Positions 39,767-49,812 of a stretch of DNA of 64,000 nucleotides are shown here, piece after piece. The stretch covers positions 124,001 through 188,000 of the forward strand of contig NZ_JAMTCF010000018.1 of NCBI RefSeq assembly GCF_024171695.1, read 5' to 3'. The stretch comes from Actinosynnema pretiosum. GTDB lineage: Bacteria; Actinomycetota; Actinomycetes; Mycobacteriales; Pseudonocardiaceae. The position numbers and the translations under genes are program-made. Within the stretch, counting starts at the first letter, position 1; every line of letters starts with the position of its first letter. The notes beneath the pieces were generated by a model, which worked only from the letters and a program-made list of their open reading frames with translations, did not search any database and was not told where the DNA came from.

Positions 39767-42763
39767 GTGCGCGCGTTCGCGGTGGGACTGGTGGGCCTCG
39801 TGCTCGCCTCAGGACTGGTGGCCACACCCCAAGCCCTCGCGGCGCGACCACGACCGGTCACCGACCCGGTCGCCCACGTCGACCCGCTGATCGGCTCGGC
39901 GAACGGCGGCAACACCTACCCCGGCGCGGTCCGCCCGTTCGGGATGATCTCCTGGAGCCCCACCAGCACCTCGGGCGACCAGACCAACACCGCCGCCGCC
40001 AACGGCTACTCGTACCACGCGACCCGCGTGCGCGGCTTCAGCCTCACCCACGTCAACGGCGCGGGCTGCCACCCCGGCGCGGCGGGCGACGTGCCGATCA
40101 TGCCGTTCGTCGGCGAGGTGACCTCCTCGCCCACCGCCGACGTGCGCGACCAGGTCTACGCCAGCGACTTCCGGCACGAGGACGAGACCGCCACCCCCGG
40201 CCGCTACACCGTCGCGCTCGCCTCCGGCGCGTCCGCCGACCTGGCCGTCACCACCCGCGCGGGCATCGGCGACTTCGCCTTCCCCCAGGGGAAACCGGCC
40301 GCGCTCCTGTTCCGCGCCTCGAACTCGCTCAACGGCAGCGAGGACGCCGAGATCACCATCGACCCGGCCGCCCGCACCGTCTCCGGCTCGGTCCTCACCG
40401 GCGCGTTCTGCGGTCGCCGCGCGAACGGTGGCGCCAACAACAAGAAGACCTACTACCGCCTGCACTTCACCGCCGCGTTCGACCGCCCCTTCGCCGGGAC
40501 CGGCACCTGGCGCGACGGGACCCTGAACCCCGGAGCCACCACCGCGTCCGGCGGCGAGGGCTACGAGACCGGCGCCGCCCGCCAGGGCCGGGGCTCCGGC
40601 GGCTACGTCACCTTCGACACCACCGCCGACACCGACGTGCGGGTGCGCGTCGGCATCTCCTACACCAGCGCGGAAGCCGCCCGCCGCAACCTCGACCACG
40701 AGATCGGCCGCGACGCCACCACCGACCGCGTCGCGGCCGACGCCCGCCGCGAGTGGAACCGCCAACTCCGCGCGGTCGAGGTCTCCGGCGGGAGCGACGA
40801 CCTGCGCACCACCTTCCACACCGCGCTGTACCACGCTTTCCTGCAACCGAACGTCACCAGCGACGTGGCGGGCACCTACCTCGGCTCGGACCGGAAGATC
40901 CACCGCCTCGAACGCGGCCAGCGCGCCCAGTACGGCAACTTCTCCGGCTGGGACCAGTACCGCGCCCACACCCAGCTCCTCGCCCTGCTGGAACCGGAGG
41001 TCGCCTCCGACTACGCCCAGTCCCTGTTCAACCTCGCCAAGCAGAACGGCGGCGTCTGGGACCGCTGGGTGCACGTCAACGGCCCCACCCACGTGATGAC
41101 CGGCGACCCGTCCGCACCCGCCCTCGCCGGGATGCACGCCATGGGGGCCGAGGACTTCGACGTGCGCGGCGCGTTCGACTCCCTGGTGCGGCAGGCCACC
41201 ACCCCGCACCCGGACGGCCTGTCCGACAAGGGCTGCCCCGGCCAGTGCGAGGGCCAGCGCCCGAACCTGGCCGAGCACCTGCGCCTGGGCTACGCCCCGC
41301 AGGACACCTGCCACTGCTGGGGCGGCGCGGCCGAGACCCTGGAGGCCGCCGTCGCCGACGCGGCCCTCGCGGACTGGGCCGGGAAGCTGGGCCGCGCCGA
41401 CGTGCGCGCCGCCCTGCTGCCCAGGGCGAGCTGGTGGCGCAACACCTTCAACCCGTCGGCGGGCGACAGCGGCTACCAGCAGGCGCGCGCCGCCGACGGC
41501 GCCTGGACGTGGCCGTTCAGCCCGTCCTCCGACCTCGGCTTCGCCCAGGGCACCAGCTCCACCTACACCTGGATGGTCCCGCAGGACGTGTCCGGCCTGG
41601 CCGCCGCGATGGGCGGCAGGGACCGCGCGATCGCCAGGCTGGACGCCTTCTTCCACCGCCCCGACGGCTCGTGGGCCACCGGCGGCGACGGCCTGCGCTA
41701 CGACCCGACCAACGAGCCGGGCATCCACACCCCGTGGCTGTACAACGCGCTGGGCGCGCCGTGGAAGACGCAGGAGACCGTGCGCGCCATGACGTCCCTG
41801 GTCTACGGCACCGGCCCCGGCGGCCTGCCCGGCAACGACGACCTGGGCACGATGTCCGCCTGGTACGCGTTCGCCGCGCTCGGCATCTACCCGCAAACCC
41901 CGAGCCGCGCCGAACTGCTCCTGTCCAGCCCGCTGTTCCCGAAAGCCGTCCTGCGCCGCGACGGCGCACCGGACATCACCATCACCGCCCCGAACGCCGC
42001 GCCGGAGAACACCTACGTCCGAGGCGCGAAGCTCAACGGCCGCCCGCACGACCGCTCCTGGCTGCCGGAGTCCGTGGTCCGCCACGGGGGAGCAGTCACC
42101 CTCGACGTGGCCCCCACCCCGAACCCCGCCTGGGGCGCCCGCGACCTGCCCGTGGACCACGTCACCCCGGCCCCGACCCCGATCCCGAACCTGCCCGCCC
42201 CCTGCACCCCGGTGAACGGCTGGTGCGCCCACGACCTGACCGCCCAGCGCGACGTCGACGGCACGGCCACCGCGGACGCCAAGCACCAGGGCGACCTGGA
42301 CGGCAAGGGCTGGAGCTTCCCCGCGGAACACCTGCCCACCCCCGGCCCGCACACCCTGAACGGCACCGGCTTCACCATCCCCGACACGACCGGGACCACC
42401 CGCAACCTCACCTCAGCCCGAGGCCAACGCCTGCACCTGCCAGGAGGCGCCCGCACGTCCCTGGACCTGCTGGTCGCGGCGGTCAACGGCGACCAGCACC
42501 TGACCGTGACGGCCGAACGCGCGGACGGCGCCACGACCACCACCCCGCTGTCCCTGACCGACTGGGCCGCCCCCGCCCCGAAGTTCGCCGAACGGGTGGC
42601 GGCCACCGCGCCCACCCGCTACCGGACCGACGGCACGTCGGACGGCCGGACCGTGCGCCTGTGGCACGTGACCGTCCCCCTGGACCCGGACACCCGCACC
42701 ACGTCTGTGGTCCTGGGCGCAAACCCGAACGTGAAGGTGTTCGCGCTCAGCACGGGGGACTGA
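39767..42763 (+). CDS. secreted GH92 alpha-mannosidase
   Basis: A 998-residue exported exo-alpha-mannosidase, calcium-dependent in characterised members. Signal peptide residues 1-26 (MRAFAVGLVGLVLASGLVAT to QALA). GH92 landmarks: DPLIGSANGGNTYPGAVRPFGM, SGWDQYRAHTQLLALLEPE, CHCWGGAAETLE, NEPGIHTPWLYNALGAPWKT and GLPGNDDLGTMSAWYAFAALG. The GH92 core ends near residue 790. About 200 further residues include WCAHDLTAQRDVDGTA and LPGGARTSLDLLVAAVNG, probably a carbohydrate-binding beta domain. GTG 39767 is preferred for the signal peptide; GTG 39734 would add 11 residues. It lies alone. Confidence 0.93.
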   Translation: MRAFAVGLVGLVLASGLVATPQALAARPRPVTDPVAHVDPLIGSANGGNTYPGAVRPFGMISWSPTSTSGDQTNTAAANGYSYHATRVRGFSLTHVNGAGCHPGAAGDVPIMPFVGEVTSSPTADVRDQVYASDFRHEDETATPGRYTVALASGASADLAVTTRAGIGDFAFPQGKPAALLFRASNSLNGSEDAEITIDPAARTVSGSVLTGAFCGRRANGGANNKKTYYRLHFTAAFDRPFAGTGTWRDGTLNPGATTASGGEGYETGAARQGRGSGGYVTFDTTADTDVRVRVGISYTSAEAARRNLDHEIGRDATTDRVAADARREWNRQLRAVEVSGGSDDLRTTFHTALYHAFLQPNVTSDVAGTYLGSDRKIHRLERGQRAQYGNFSGWDQYRAHTQLLALLEPEVASDYAQSLFNLAKQNGGVWDRWVHVNGPTHVMTGDPSAPALAGMHAMGAEDFDVRGAFDSLVRQATTPHPDGLSDKGCPGQCEGQRPNLAEHLRLGYAPQDTCHCWGGAAETLEAAVADAALADWAGKLGRADVRAALLPRASWWRNTFNPSAGDSGYQQARAADGAWTWPFSPSSDLGFAQGTSSTYTWMVPQDVSGLAAAMGGRDRAIARLDAFFHRPDGSWATGGDGLRYDPTNEPGIHTPWLYNALGAPWKTQETVRAMTSLVYGTGPGGLPGNDDLGTMSAWYAFAALGIYPQTPSRAELLLSSPLFPKAVLRRDGAPDITITAPNAAPENTYVRGAKLNGRPHDRSWLPESVVRHGGAVTLDVAPTPNPAWGARDLPVDHVTPAPTPIPNLPAPCTPVNGWCAHDLTAQRDVDGTATADAKHQGDLDGKGWSFPAEHLPTPGPHTLNGTGFTIPDTTGTTRNLTSARGQRLHLPGGARTSLDLLVAAVNGDQHLTVTAERADGATTTTPLSLTDWAAPAPKFAERVAATAPTRYRTDGTSDGRTVRLWHVTVPLDPDTRTTSVVLGANPNVKVFALSTGD

Positions 42764-43118
42764 GCGGGCTCGGCGGAACCCTCCCCCGAGCGGGGAGCGG
42801 GTGCGGCATGATGGCCGCTGGTCCCGACGTGCGCCCGGACCCGTCCGGGCGCACGTCGACCACCTGCCAGGGGGATGGTCCGCGCGGGCGGGGTGAGCGC
42901 GTCGCCCGCCCGCCACTCGATCGGCCCACGCCGCCCGCGCCGCCGGAGGACCGCCGTTGCGCCGGTCCGACCCAACCGCGTGGCATCCGTGGCACAGGTG
43001 GGGCTTTTCGGTGACCTTCGGTGCACCTTGGTAGTGGGCGAGCTAGGGGTCGACGCCTGCCCCCGCCGCCCACCCGGACCGCGCAACGACCTGCGCGGCC
43101 CGACCGGAAGGGGCCCCG
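42764..43118. other. intergenic region, no gene seen
   Basis: About 355 bases between the mannosidase and the chorismate-lyase-like gene. GTGCGCCCGGACCCGTCCGGGCGCAC (42829-42854) is a perfect hairpin that could end the mannosidase transcript. AGGGGCCCCG just before 43119 contains a weak AGG ribosome binding site. Confidence 0.5.
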
Positions 43119-43745
43119 ATGATCCATCCCGCTCCCATCCCCCGTCCCGACGAGGTCGGTGACCGGGCCGAGACGATGGCCCGGTTCCTGCGCGAGGTTC
43201 CGCTGCCGTTCACCAGGGTGCTGTCGCTGTGGGTCGGCTACGGGGTGCGCCGCGAGCCCCGGCTCGCCGACCGCGTCCACCACCTCACCGCGCGCCAGGG
43301 CAGGCTGCTCGGCGGGCTCCCCGAGGGCACGCCGGTCACCCGGCGCGAGGGCTACCTGGTGCCCTACCTCGGGCCGTCCGGGCCGAGGCTGGCCGCGGTG
43401 ACCGCGCTGCTGCACCAGCCCGCGCTCCACCTGGACGCGCCCCGCCGCACCGAGCTCGCGAACGGGTACGCGCCGCTGGGGACGCTGCTCAGCGACGTGC
43501 GGCGGGTCACCCACTACGCCTGGTCCGTCACCGGGCCGAGCGACGACCCCGACCCGGACCTGGAGGACCCGCTGCCCGACCTGGCCGACGACGTCCCGGC
43601 GCTGCGCTGCCAGGCCACGCTGCTCAGCTGCGGCCGTCCGGTCGCGCTCGCCCGCGAGACCGTCTACGAGGCCGCCCTGCTGGCCCGCCGCCCGCCCGAC
43701 CTGCTGCCCCACCTGCGGTCGAGGCCGTACGGCATCGTGTCCTGA
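43119..43745 (+). CDS. chorismate-lyase-like (DUF98/UTRA-fold) protein
   Basis: A 208-residue soluble protein. A helical N-terminus (ETMARFLREVPLPFTRVLSL) leads to a domain whose landmarks recall chorismate pyruvate-lyase-like proteins: PVTRREGYLVPYLGPSGP, the helix-strand LANGYAPLGTLLSDVRRVTH, and a final LRCQATLLSCGRPVALARET with the paired strands of that fold. It would bind an aromatic acid. The family assignment is by eye and weak; the classical catalytic Arg/Glu pair cannot be placed with certainty. ATG 43119 (MIHPAP) has only a weak site. A hairpin at 43751-43794 follows. Confidence 0.55.
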   Translation: MIHPAPIPRPDEVGDRAETMARFLREVPLPFTRVLSLWVGYGVRREPRLADRVHHLTARQGRLLGGLPEGTPVTRREGYLVPYLGPSGPRLAAVTALLHQPALHLDAPRRTELANGYAPLGTLLSDVRRVTHYAWSVTGPSDDPDPDLEDPLPDLADDVPALRCQATLLSCGRPVALARETVYEAALLARRPPDLLPHLRSRPYGIVS

Positions 43746-43750
43746 CCACC

Positions 43751-43794
43751 CGCGGTTCGGGGACGTGCCGGAGCGGTCAGGTCCCCGAACCGCG
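43751..43794 (+). terminator. hairpin terminator
   Basis: CGCGGTTCGGGGAC (43751-43764) pairs perfectly with GTCCCCGAACCGCG (43781-43794) around 16 bases. Confidence 0.8.
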
Positions 43795-43842
43795 AAGCAC
43801 CCCGCACGACCGGGTCGTTCACCCGGATGGTGTAGTTGCGGC

Positions 43843-44685
43843 GTGCTCAAGAAGGTTGCCCGCTGGGTCGTCCCCGGCGCGTGCGCGGCGGTGGCGGTGT
43901 GGGTGCTCGCGACGAGGTGGGGCAGCGTGCTGTCCGCGCACCCCGCCTACCTCGTCCTGCTCCTCGTGGTGGGCGCGGCGGGGCTGCTGGGGCTGGTCGG
44001 GCCGGTCCGCTACCGCTGGCTCGCGCTGCCGCTGGTCCTGGTGGTCCCGCTGGTGTGGCTGCGCCCGTTCCCCGCCGACGACACCCCGCCTGCGACCGGC
44101 GTCCAGGTCGTGGACCGCTGGGACTCGATCGAACTGCGCCCCGACCGGGGGACCCCGACCGAGGGACTGGTGTTCTTCCAGGGCGCCCGCGTGGACGCCC
44201 GCGCCTACCTGCCGCTGCTCTCCCGCGTGGCCGAGCGGGGCGCGCTGGTGGTCGTGGTCAAGGCCCCGCTGGACTTCGCGCTGCTCGCCTCGGCGGGCGA
44301 CCTGCTCGACGGGCACCCGGAGATCACCCGCTGGACCTCGGCGGGCCACTCGCTGGGCGGCGTCGCGGCGTCCGGCCTGGCAGCGGACGACGACCGGGTG
44401 CGGGGCCTGCTGCTGTGGGCGTCCTACCCGTCGCAGGACCTGTCCGGCCGCGACCTGGACGTCACCTCGATCAGCGGCGACCGCGACGGCTTCACCACCC
44501 CGCAGGACGTCTTGGACAAGCGCCCCCTGCTGCCCGCCGACACCCGCTACGAGGTGGTGCCCGGCGCGGTCCACGCCTTCTTCGGCGACTACGGCCCGCA
44601 ACCGGGGGACGGGGAACCTTCCACCGATCGGGCGAACGCGCAGGACCGGATCGTGGAGGTCAGCGCCGAGGCGCTGGGCCTCTGA
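43843..44685 (+). CDS. membrane-anchored alpha/beta hydrolase
   Basis: A 280-residue protein. Two or three N-terminal transmembrane segments (VLKKVARWVVPGACAAVAVW, AYLVLLLVVGAAGLLGLVG, WLALPLVLVVPLVWL) precede an extracytoplasmic alpha/beta-hydrolase domain. The nucleophile Ser is in SAGHSLGGVAAS, a possible Asp in ISGDRDGFTT, and the His in VVPGAVHAFFGDYG. The domain resembles the alpha/beta hydrolase 5 (dienelactone-like) group. The substrate is unknown; surface esterase or lipase activity is plausible. GTG 43843 is preferred because the first helix starts there; no clear Shine-Dalgarno sequence. Confidence 0.82.
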   Translation: MLKKVARWVVPGACAAVAVWVLATRWGSVLSAHPAYLVLLLVVGAAGLLGLVGPVRYRWLALPLVLVVPLVWLRPFPADDTPPATGVQVVDRWDSIELRPDRGTPTEGLVFFQGARVDARAYLPLLSRVAERGALVVVVKAPLDFALLASAGDLLDGHPEITRWTSAGHSLGGVAASGLAADDDRVRGLLLWASYPSQDLSGRDLDVTSISGDRDGFTTPQDVLDKRPLLPADTRYEVVPGAVHAFFGDYGPQPGDGEPSTDRANAQDRIVEVSAEALGL

Positions 44686-44725
44686 CCGGCCGCTGATAAC
44701 CCGTTGCGGGACGCGGGATGATCTT

Positions 44726-44749
44726 CGACGGCGGGTGCTCCCGCCGTCG
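44726..44749 (+). terminator. hairpin terminator just upstream of the WD40 gene
   Basis: CGACGGCGGG (44726-44735) pairs with CCCGCCGTCG (44740-44749) around TGCT. The 3' arm lies directly before the GGAGGGGG ribosome binding site, so it could also influence translation of the next gene. Confidence 0.7.
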
Positions 44750-44763
44750 GAGGGGGTGCGGCG

Positions 44764-47349
44764 ATGACGTCGTGGGGCGGGGACGAGGGGTCCCTGGAAC
44801 GGGTGAGATCGGGCTTGCTGGTCAGACCGCCCGTCCCCGTGGCGCCCAGGACGGGGGGAGCGGTCGACGGTGGCGCGGTCGCCCGTCGGGTCGCCGGGTT
44901 CCTGCGCGAGGGGCGCGGGCTGCTGGTGGTGACCGGGGCGCCCGCGCTGCACGCGTGGGACGTCGGACCGGTGGACGCGGTCGTGCGCGTGCGCGGCCTG
45001 ACCAGCGTCGAGGTCGTGGAGCGGCTGGTCCTCGCGCTGGGCGGGAACCCGGTGTGGGCGCTGCTCGCGGGACGACGGCTGCCCGCGCTGCGCGAGCAGG
45101 TCCGCACGACCGTCGCCGACCGGGAGAGCCTGACCGTCGTGCTCGACGGCCTCCACCACGCGGCCGACCCGGCCAGGCTCGCCGCGGACGTGGTCGGCCC
45201 GCTGCTGCGCCTCACCGGTCCCGAGGTCAAGCTGGTCGTCGGGGCCGACGACGAGCTGCTGCCCCTGCTGCGCCGGTTCGCCGGTTTCACCGAGCTGGTG
45301 CGAGCCGAACCGGCCCCGGACCGCCTGGGAGCGCTGCTCCGAGACCTGCGCGCGACGGCCACGCCCGAGCACCCGGTGACCGCGCTGCTGGCGGTCCTGC
45401 GCGCGGCGGCGCTGACCCGCGACGTCCCCCGAGGCCCGATCTGGGCCGCGCTCGCCACCGCCGTCGCGGGCGAACCCGTCGCCGAGGCCACCGTCGAGCA
45501 CGTGCTGACCGCGCTCGGCGACCACCTGGCCGAGGACCTGCTGGACGGCGCGGTCGTGCACCGCCTCGCCGACGACGTGGCCGCCGAGCTACTCGACGGC
45601 CTGAGCGACCCCACCCAAATCCACCGACGCGTCGCCGAGGCCCTCCCGGCGCTGCTGCCCGCCGCCCCCGACCAGCCGCCGCACCCCTACCTGCGGCGAC
45701 GGCTGGTGGAGCACGCGACCCTCGGCGGCGTGCTGGACGACGCGCACGTGCCAGCCCGGTTCCTGCCCTGGGACACCTCCGGCGCGGTCAGGGCGGGCCT
45801 GGGCACCCCGCTCCCGGACGACCCCGAACGGGCGGGGCTGGCGCGCTGGGCCGTGGTCGAGCCGTTCCTGGCCTGCCTGCCGCCGCGCTCCCGCGCGTTC
45901 ACCCACGACGTGGCCCACCCCGACCACCCGCCGCTGGCCGGGGACCTGCCGTGGGGGTTGCGGACGAGGTGGGCGAACTGGAAGCGGTGGGGCGGCCAGC
46001 TCCCGGTCGAGCACCACCAGCCCTACGCGATGCTCGGCGTTCCGGTTCAGGGCGGTCGCGCCCTGCTGGCGACCCACGGCGAGCGCGACGAGGGGGACGG
46101 GCTGCTGCTGTGGGACGTCACCACCGGCGAGCAGGTCGGCTCGGCGGACACCGGGCGGCGCAGGCAGGTCCCGCTGCTCCCGGTGCCGCTGCCGGACGGC
46201 CGCACCCTGCTCGCGACCGGTCAGCTCGGCGCCGACCGGCTGCTGCTGTGGGACCTGGACCTGGTGGAGGAGGTCGCCGCCGCCCCGGCCGAGGTGCGCG
46301 ATCCGCGCGAGCTGGTCGCGGTGCCGCTCCCCGGTGGCCCGACCCTGATCGCCGCGAGCCTGCCGGACGGGCGGGTGGTCCTGTGGAACCCGGAGGACCC
46401 GCAGGAGCGCTGGCCGACGCCGAGCGCGGACGGGGTGCGCGTCAGCTCGCTCACGGCCGTGCCGCTCCCGGACGGGCGGACCGCGCTCGCGGTGACCGTG
46501 GTCGGGCACGGGTTGCGCGTGTGGGACCCGGCGGGCGGGACGTGGATCGGACCGGTGATCGACCTTCCCGAGCAGGTCCCGTGGGGACCGGAGGCGATCC
46601 GCGTCGCGGGCGGGCGGGTCCTGCTGGCCGTCGGTTCCGCGCGGGGGACCGCGCTGCTCTGGGACCCCGTCACCGGGGAGCGGGTCGGCGGGCCCCCGAC
46701 CGGGTACGCGGGGTGGGCCAGGTTGCGGGGCTGGCTGCACCGCGCGGACCGGAGCCTGGTCATCGGGATCGCCGGTCTGGGCGAGCTGCGGCTGTGGGAC
46801 CCGGTCACGGGGGAGCGGGTCGGCCCGCTGCTGAGCGCGGACGCCGACGAGGCGCACCTGGTGACCGCCGTGGACCTGCCGGACGGCCGCACCGCGCTGG
46901 TCACCGGCGGTGAGGACGAGATGGTGCGGTTGTGGGACGTCACCCGCGAGTCGTGGGAGCGGACGACGTGGGCGTACCGAGTGGAGCCGGTCACCGCGCC
47001 GGACGGGCGCGTCCTGCTGGCGGTGGAGGGCCCGGACGGCGTGCGGCGGTGGGACCCCGGCACCGGGGAGCTGGTCGATCCGAGGGCGCCTGCGCTGGAG
47101 ACGCCCGCGAGCTGGAGCAGCCCCACCGCGCGGTTCCGCGCGCCCGACGGCCGCACCGTGCTGGCCGACGCCGATGCCGGCGAGGGCCTGGTGCGGCTGC
47201 GGGACGAGTCGGGCGAGGTCCTCTTGCTCGCGCTCGACTGCGCGGCGTCCGCCCTGCTCCCCCTGCCCGCCTCGGCCGCCACCGGTGGCGTGCCGCTGCT
47301 GGTGGTCGCCTCCGAGACCGGGTTCGCGGTGCTGGAGGTGCGCGGTTGA
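44764..47349 (+). CDS. WD40-repeat protein with STAND-like but P-loop-less N-terminus
   Basis: An 861-residue cytosolic protein. The N-terminal ~370 residues have the order of a STAND/NACHT ATPase: VARRVAGFLREGRGLLVVTG, then VVLDGLHHAADPARLAADVV, VKLVVGADDELLPLLRRF, and helical ATALALL-type repeats. The P-loop position reads TGAPALHAWD, with no GKS/T, so ATP binding is doubtful. Residues about 420-861 form WD40-like blades (LLLWDVTTGEQVG, LRVWDPAGGTWIGP, LRLWDPVTGERVGPL, MVRLWDVTRESWE). STAND-WD40 proteins act as sensors or scaffolds in defence and signalling. ATG 44764 follows GGAGGGGG. Confidence 0.8.
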   Translation: MTSWGGDEGSLERVRSGLLVRPPVPVAPRTGGAVDGGAVARRVAGFLREGRGLLVVTGAPALHAWDVGPVDAVVRVRGLTSVEVVERLVLALGGNPVWALLAGRRLPALREQVRTTVADRESLTVVLDGLHHAADPARLAADVVGPLLRLTGPEVKLVVGADDELLPLLRRFAGFTELVRAEPAPDRLGALLRDLRATATPEHPVTALLAVLRAAALTRDVPRGPIWAALATAVAGEPVAEATVEHVLTALGDHLAEDLLDGAVVHRLADDVAAELLDGLSDPTQIHRRVAEALPALLPAAPDQPPHPYLRRRLVEHATLGGVLDDAHVPARFLPWDTSGAVRAGLGTPLPDDPERAGLARWAVVEPFLACLPPRSRAFTHDVAHPDHPPLAGDLPWGLRTRWANWKRWGGQLPVEHHQPYAMLGVPVQGGRALLATHGERDEGDGLLLWDVTTGEQVGSADTGRRRQVPLLPVPLPDGRTLLATGQLGADRLLLWDLDLVEEVAAAPAEVRDPRELVAVPLPGGPTLIAASLPDGRVVLWNPEDPQERWPTPSADGVRVSSLTAVPLPDGRTALAVTVVGHGLRVWDPAGGTWIGPVIDLPEQVPWGPEAIRVAGGRVLLAVGSARGTALLWDPVTGERVGGPPTGYAGWARLRGWLHRADRSLVIGIAGLGELRLWDPVTGERVGPLLSADADEAHLVTAVDLPDGRTALVTGGEDEMVRLWDVTRESWERTTWAYRVEPVTAPDGRVLLAVEGPDGVRRWDPGTGELVDPRAPALETPASWSSPTARFRAPDGRTVLADADAGEGLVRLRDESGEVLLLALDCAASALLPLPASAATGGVPLLVVASETGFAVLEVRG

Positions 47350-47366
47350 CCGGCGCGGCGCCGGTC
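47348..47366. terminator. short hairpin between convergent genes
   Basis: GACCGGCGC and GCGCCGGTC (47348-47366) are separated by one base, an almost continuous palindrome directly at the WD40 stop codon. Confidence 0.55.
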
Positions 47367-47371
47367 CCCGC

Positions 47372-47998
47372 CTACCCGGTCGGCGCCCCTCCCCGCTGCG
47401 CCAACCCGTGCAGCAGCGGCAGGAACACGTCGTCCACCAGCTCCTCCAGCACCCGCCGCGACAGCGGCCCGCAGCGGGTCAGCGACTCGGAGCGGATCAG
47501 GTCCAGCGGCACCCGCTTCACCCGTTCGGGCAGCTCAACGGGCGGCAGCTCACCCCGGTCGACCGCGCGCTCGACCACCCCGTCCAGCGCGTGCCGCAGC
47601 GGCGACGGGCACAGCAGCTTGTCGCTGACCAGCACGATCACCTCCGGGTTGTGGAAGGCCTCCCACGCCATGCCGGTCCCGCTCGCGTCCTCACCGCCCC
47701 CGGAGCACAGCCCGGACTGCCCGGCGATCCCGCTGAACAGGGCCAGCAGGTCCGTCCGCAGATCGCCCTGGTCCTCCGGCCCCGGCCAGCTCGGGGCGCG
47801 CTTGAGCCACGCCGCGAGCACCATCTCCGCCCGGCTCGGCCACCTCCGGTAGATCACCGGTTTACTGGTCCTGGCGCGAGCGGCCACGCCGTCGATGGTG
47901 AGCCGGTCGTAGCCGACCTCGTCCAGCTCGTCCCAGACCGCGTCGAGGATGGCCCGCTCCAGCTCTTCGCCGCGGCGCCGCGTCTTCGCCTCGGTCAC
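47372..47998 (-). CDS. TetR-family regulator of the ABC exporter
   Basis: A 208-residue repressor with HTH at about residues 13-60 (ELERAILDAVWDELDEVGYD, GVAARARTSKPVIYRRWPSR). The C-terminal domain (SLTRCGPLSRRVLEELVDDVFLP) is of the TetR_C_16/YxaF-like type. GTG 47998 starts it. The starts of this gene and the divergent ABC exporter are 72 bases apart, with a short inverted repeat between them. It therefore very probably represses the multidrug exporter and responds to one of its substrates. Confidence 0.9.
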   Translation of the reverse strand: MTEAKTRRRGEELERAILDAVWDELDEVGYDRLTIDGVAARARTSKPVIYRRWPSRAEMVLAAWLKRAPSWPGPEDQGDLRTDLLALFSGIAGQSGLCSGGGEDASGTGMAWEAFHNPEVIVLVSDKLLCPSPLRHALDGVVERAVDRGELPPVELPERVKRVPLDLIRSESLTRCGPLSRRVLEELVDDVFLPLLHGLAQRGGAPTG

Positions 47999-48010
47999 AT
48001 TACCCCTTTA

Positions 48011-48025
48011 GATACGTTGCGTTTC
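48011..48025. promoter_or_regulatory. candidate TetR operator
   Basis: GATACG-TTG-CGTTTC (48011-48025) is an inverted repeat with 5 of 6 matching positions per arm, centred in the divergent TetR/ABC promoter region. Confidence 0.4.
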
Positions 48026-48069
48026 TTAACCACCGGGTCTACCGTCCAATTAGACACGAAGAGTTTCCT

Positions 48070-49812
48070 ATGGGGGAGTCCGTGCTCATCCGCTTGCTCC
48101 GCGGCCACCTGAGGCCGTACCGGCGAGAACTGACCGCCGTGCTGGTCCTCCAGCTCATCGGCACGATCGCCTCGCTGTACCTGCCCAGCCTCAACGCCGA
48201 CATCATCGACTTCGGGATCGCCAAGGGGGACAACGGCTACATCATGACGACCGGCGGCTGGATGCTGCTGGTCTCGCTGGTCCAGATCGCCTGTTCGGTG
48301 GGCGCCGTGTACTTCGGCGCGCGCACCGCCATGAGCTTCGGCCGGGACGTCCGGTCGGAGGTGTTCCACCGGGTCGGCTCGTTCTCGGCCCGCGAGGTCG
48401 CCGAGTTCGGCCCGTCCTCGCTGATCACCCGCAACACCAACGACGTGCAGCAGGTCCAGGTGCTGGTCGTGATGGTGTGCACCCTGCTGGTGTCCGCGCC
48501 GATCACCTGCGTGGCGGGCATCGTCATGGCGCTGCGGGAGGACGCGGGGCTGTCCTGGCTGCTGGTGGTGTGCGTGCCCGCGCTGGCGGTCTCGCTGATC
48601 CTGATCGGCCGCCGCATGGTGCCGCAGTTCCGGCTCATGCAGGAGGGCGTCGACGAGGTCAACCGGGTGCTGCGCGAGCAGCTCGCGGGCATCCGCGTGG
48701 TCCGCGCGTTCGTGCGCGAGCGGCACGAGACCGAGCGCTTCGCCAAGGCCAACGCCGACCTGAGCCGCACGGCGCTGCGGGCGGGCGCGCTGATGGCGCT
48801 GGTGTTCCCGATCGTGATGCTGGTGCTGAACGGGTCCGGCGCGGCCGTGCTGTGGTTCGGCGCGGCCAGGATCGACACCGGCGAGATCCAGATCGGCGCG
48901 CTGACCGCGTTCCTGAGCTACCTGATGCAGATCCTGATGTCGGTCATGATGGCCACCTTCATGGCGATGATGATCCCGCGCGCGGCGGTGTGCGCCGAGC
49001 GCATCATGGAGGTCCTCGGCACCGACAGCTCGGTGGTCCCGGCCGCCGACCCGGTGACGGCGCTGCCCGGTCCGGCGTCGGTGGAGTTCCGCTCGGCCGA
49101 GTTCCGCTACCCCGGCGCGACCGACCCGGTGCTGCGCGACATCTCGTTCCGCGCCGAGGCAGGTCAGACCACGGCGATCATCGGCAGCACCGGCGCGGGC
49201 AAGACGACGCTGCTGTCGCTGGTGCCCAGGCTGATCGACGTCACCGGCGGCGAGGTGCTGGTGAGCGGCGTCGACGTGCGCGAGGCGGGCGCGGAGGCGC
49301 TCGGCGGGGTGATCGGCCTGGTGCCGCAGCGGGCGTACCTGTTCTCGGGCACGGTCGCCAGCAACCTGCGCTACGGCAACCCCGAGGCCACCGACGAGGA
49401 GCTGTGGGAGGCCCTCGACGTCGCGCAGGCGCGGGGCTTCGTGGAGGCGATGGAGGGCGGTCTGGAGGCCCCGATCGCCCAGGGCGGCACGAACGTGTCC
49501 GGCGGTCAGCGCCAACGCCTGTCGATCGCGCGGGCCCTGGTGCGCAAGCCGGGCGTGTACCTCTTCGACGACGCCTTCTCGGCCCTGGACCTGGCCACCG
49601 ACGCCCGCCTCCGAGCCGCCCTGCGCCCCAGGACGAGGGAGTCGGTCGTGATCGTGGTGGCCCAACGCGTGTCGACGGTGGTCGACGCGGACCGCATCGT
49701 GGTCCTGGAGAACGGCGCCGTGGTGGGCGTGGGCACCCACGCCGAACTGCTGGAAACGTGCCCGACGTACCTGGAGATCGTGGAGTCCCAACTAACCCCG
49801 GAGGCAGCGTGA
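48070..49812 (+). CDS. ABC half-exporter with degenerate nucleotide site
   Basis: A 580-residue fused six-helix transmembrane/ATPase subunit. NBD motifs: Walker [13 protein letters not shown]-loop [12 protein letters not shown], signature [15 protein letters not shown], and Walker [14 protein letters not shown]. The catalytic Glu after Walker B is Asp, so this half carries the degenerate site of an asymmetric heterodimer (LmrCD/TM287-288 type). The partner at 50987 has the intact site. ATG 48070 lies in a weak Shine-Dalgarno context. It probably exports a drug or lipid. Its TGA stop overlaps the GTG that opens the following repeat-rich frame. Confidence 0.93.
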   Translation: MGESVLIRLLRGHLRPYRRELTAVLVLQLIGTIASLYLPSLNADIIDFGIAKGDNGYIMTTGGWMLLVSLVQIACSVGAVYFGARTAMSFGRDVRSEVFHRVGSFSAREVAEFGPSSLITRNTNDVQQVQVLVVMVCTLLVSAPITCVAGIVMALREDAGLSWLLVVCVPALAVSLILIGRRMVPQFRLMQEGVDEVNRVLREQLAGIRVVRAFVRERHETERFAKANADLSRTALRAGALMALVFPIVMLVLNGSGAAVLWFGAARIDTGEIQIGALTAFLSYLMQILMSVMMATFMAMMIPRAAVCAERIMEVLGTDSSVVPAADPVTALPGPASVEFRSAEFRYPGATDPVLRDISFRAEAGQTTAIIGSTGAGKTTLLSLVPRLIDVTGGEVLVSGVDVREAGAEALGGVIGLVPQRAYLFSGTVASNLRYGNPEATDEELWEALDVAQARGFVEAMEGGLEAPIAQGGTNVSGGQRQRLSIARALVRKPGVYLFDDAFSALDLATDARLRAALRPRTRESVVIVVAQRVSTVVDADRIVVLENGAVVGVGTHAELLETCPTYLEIVESQLTPEAA

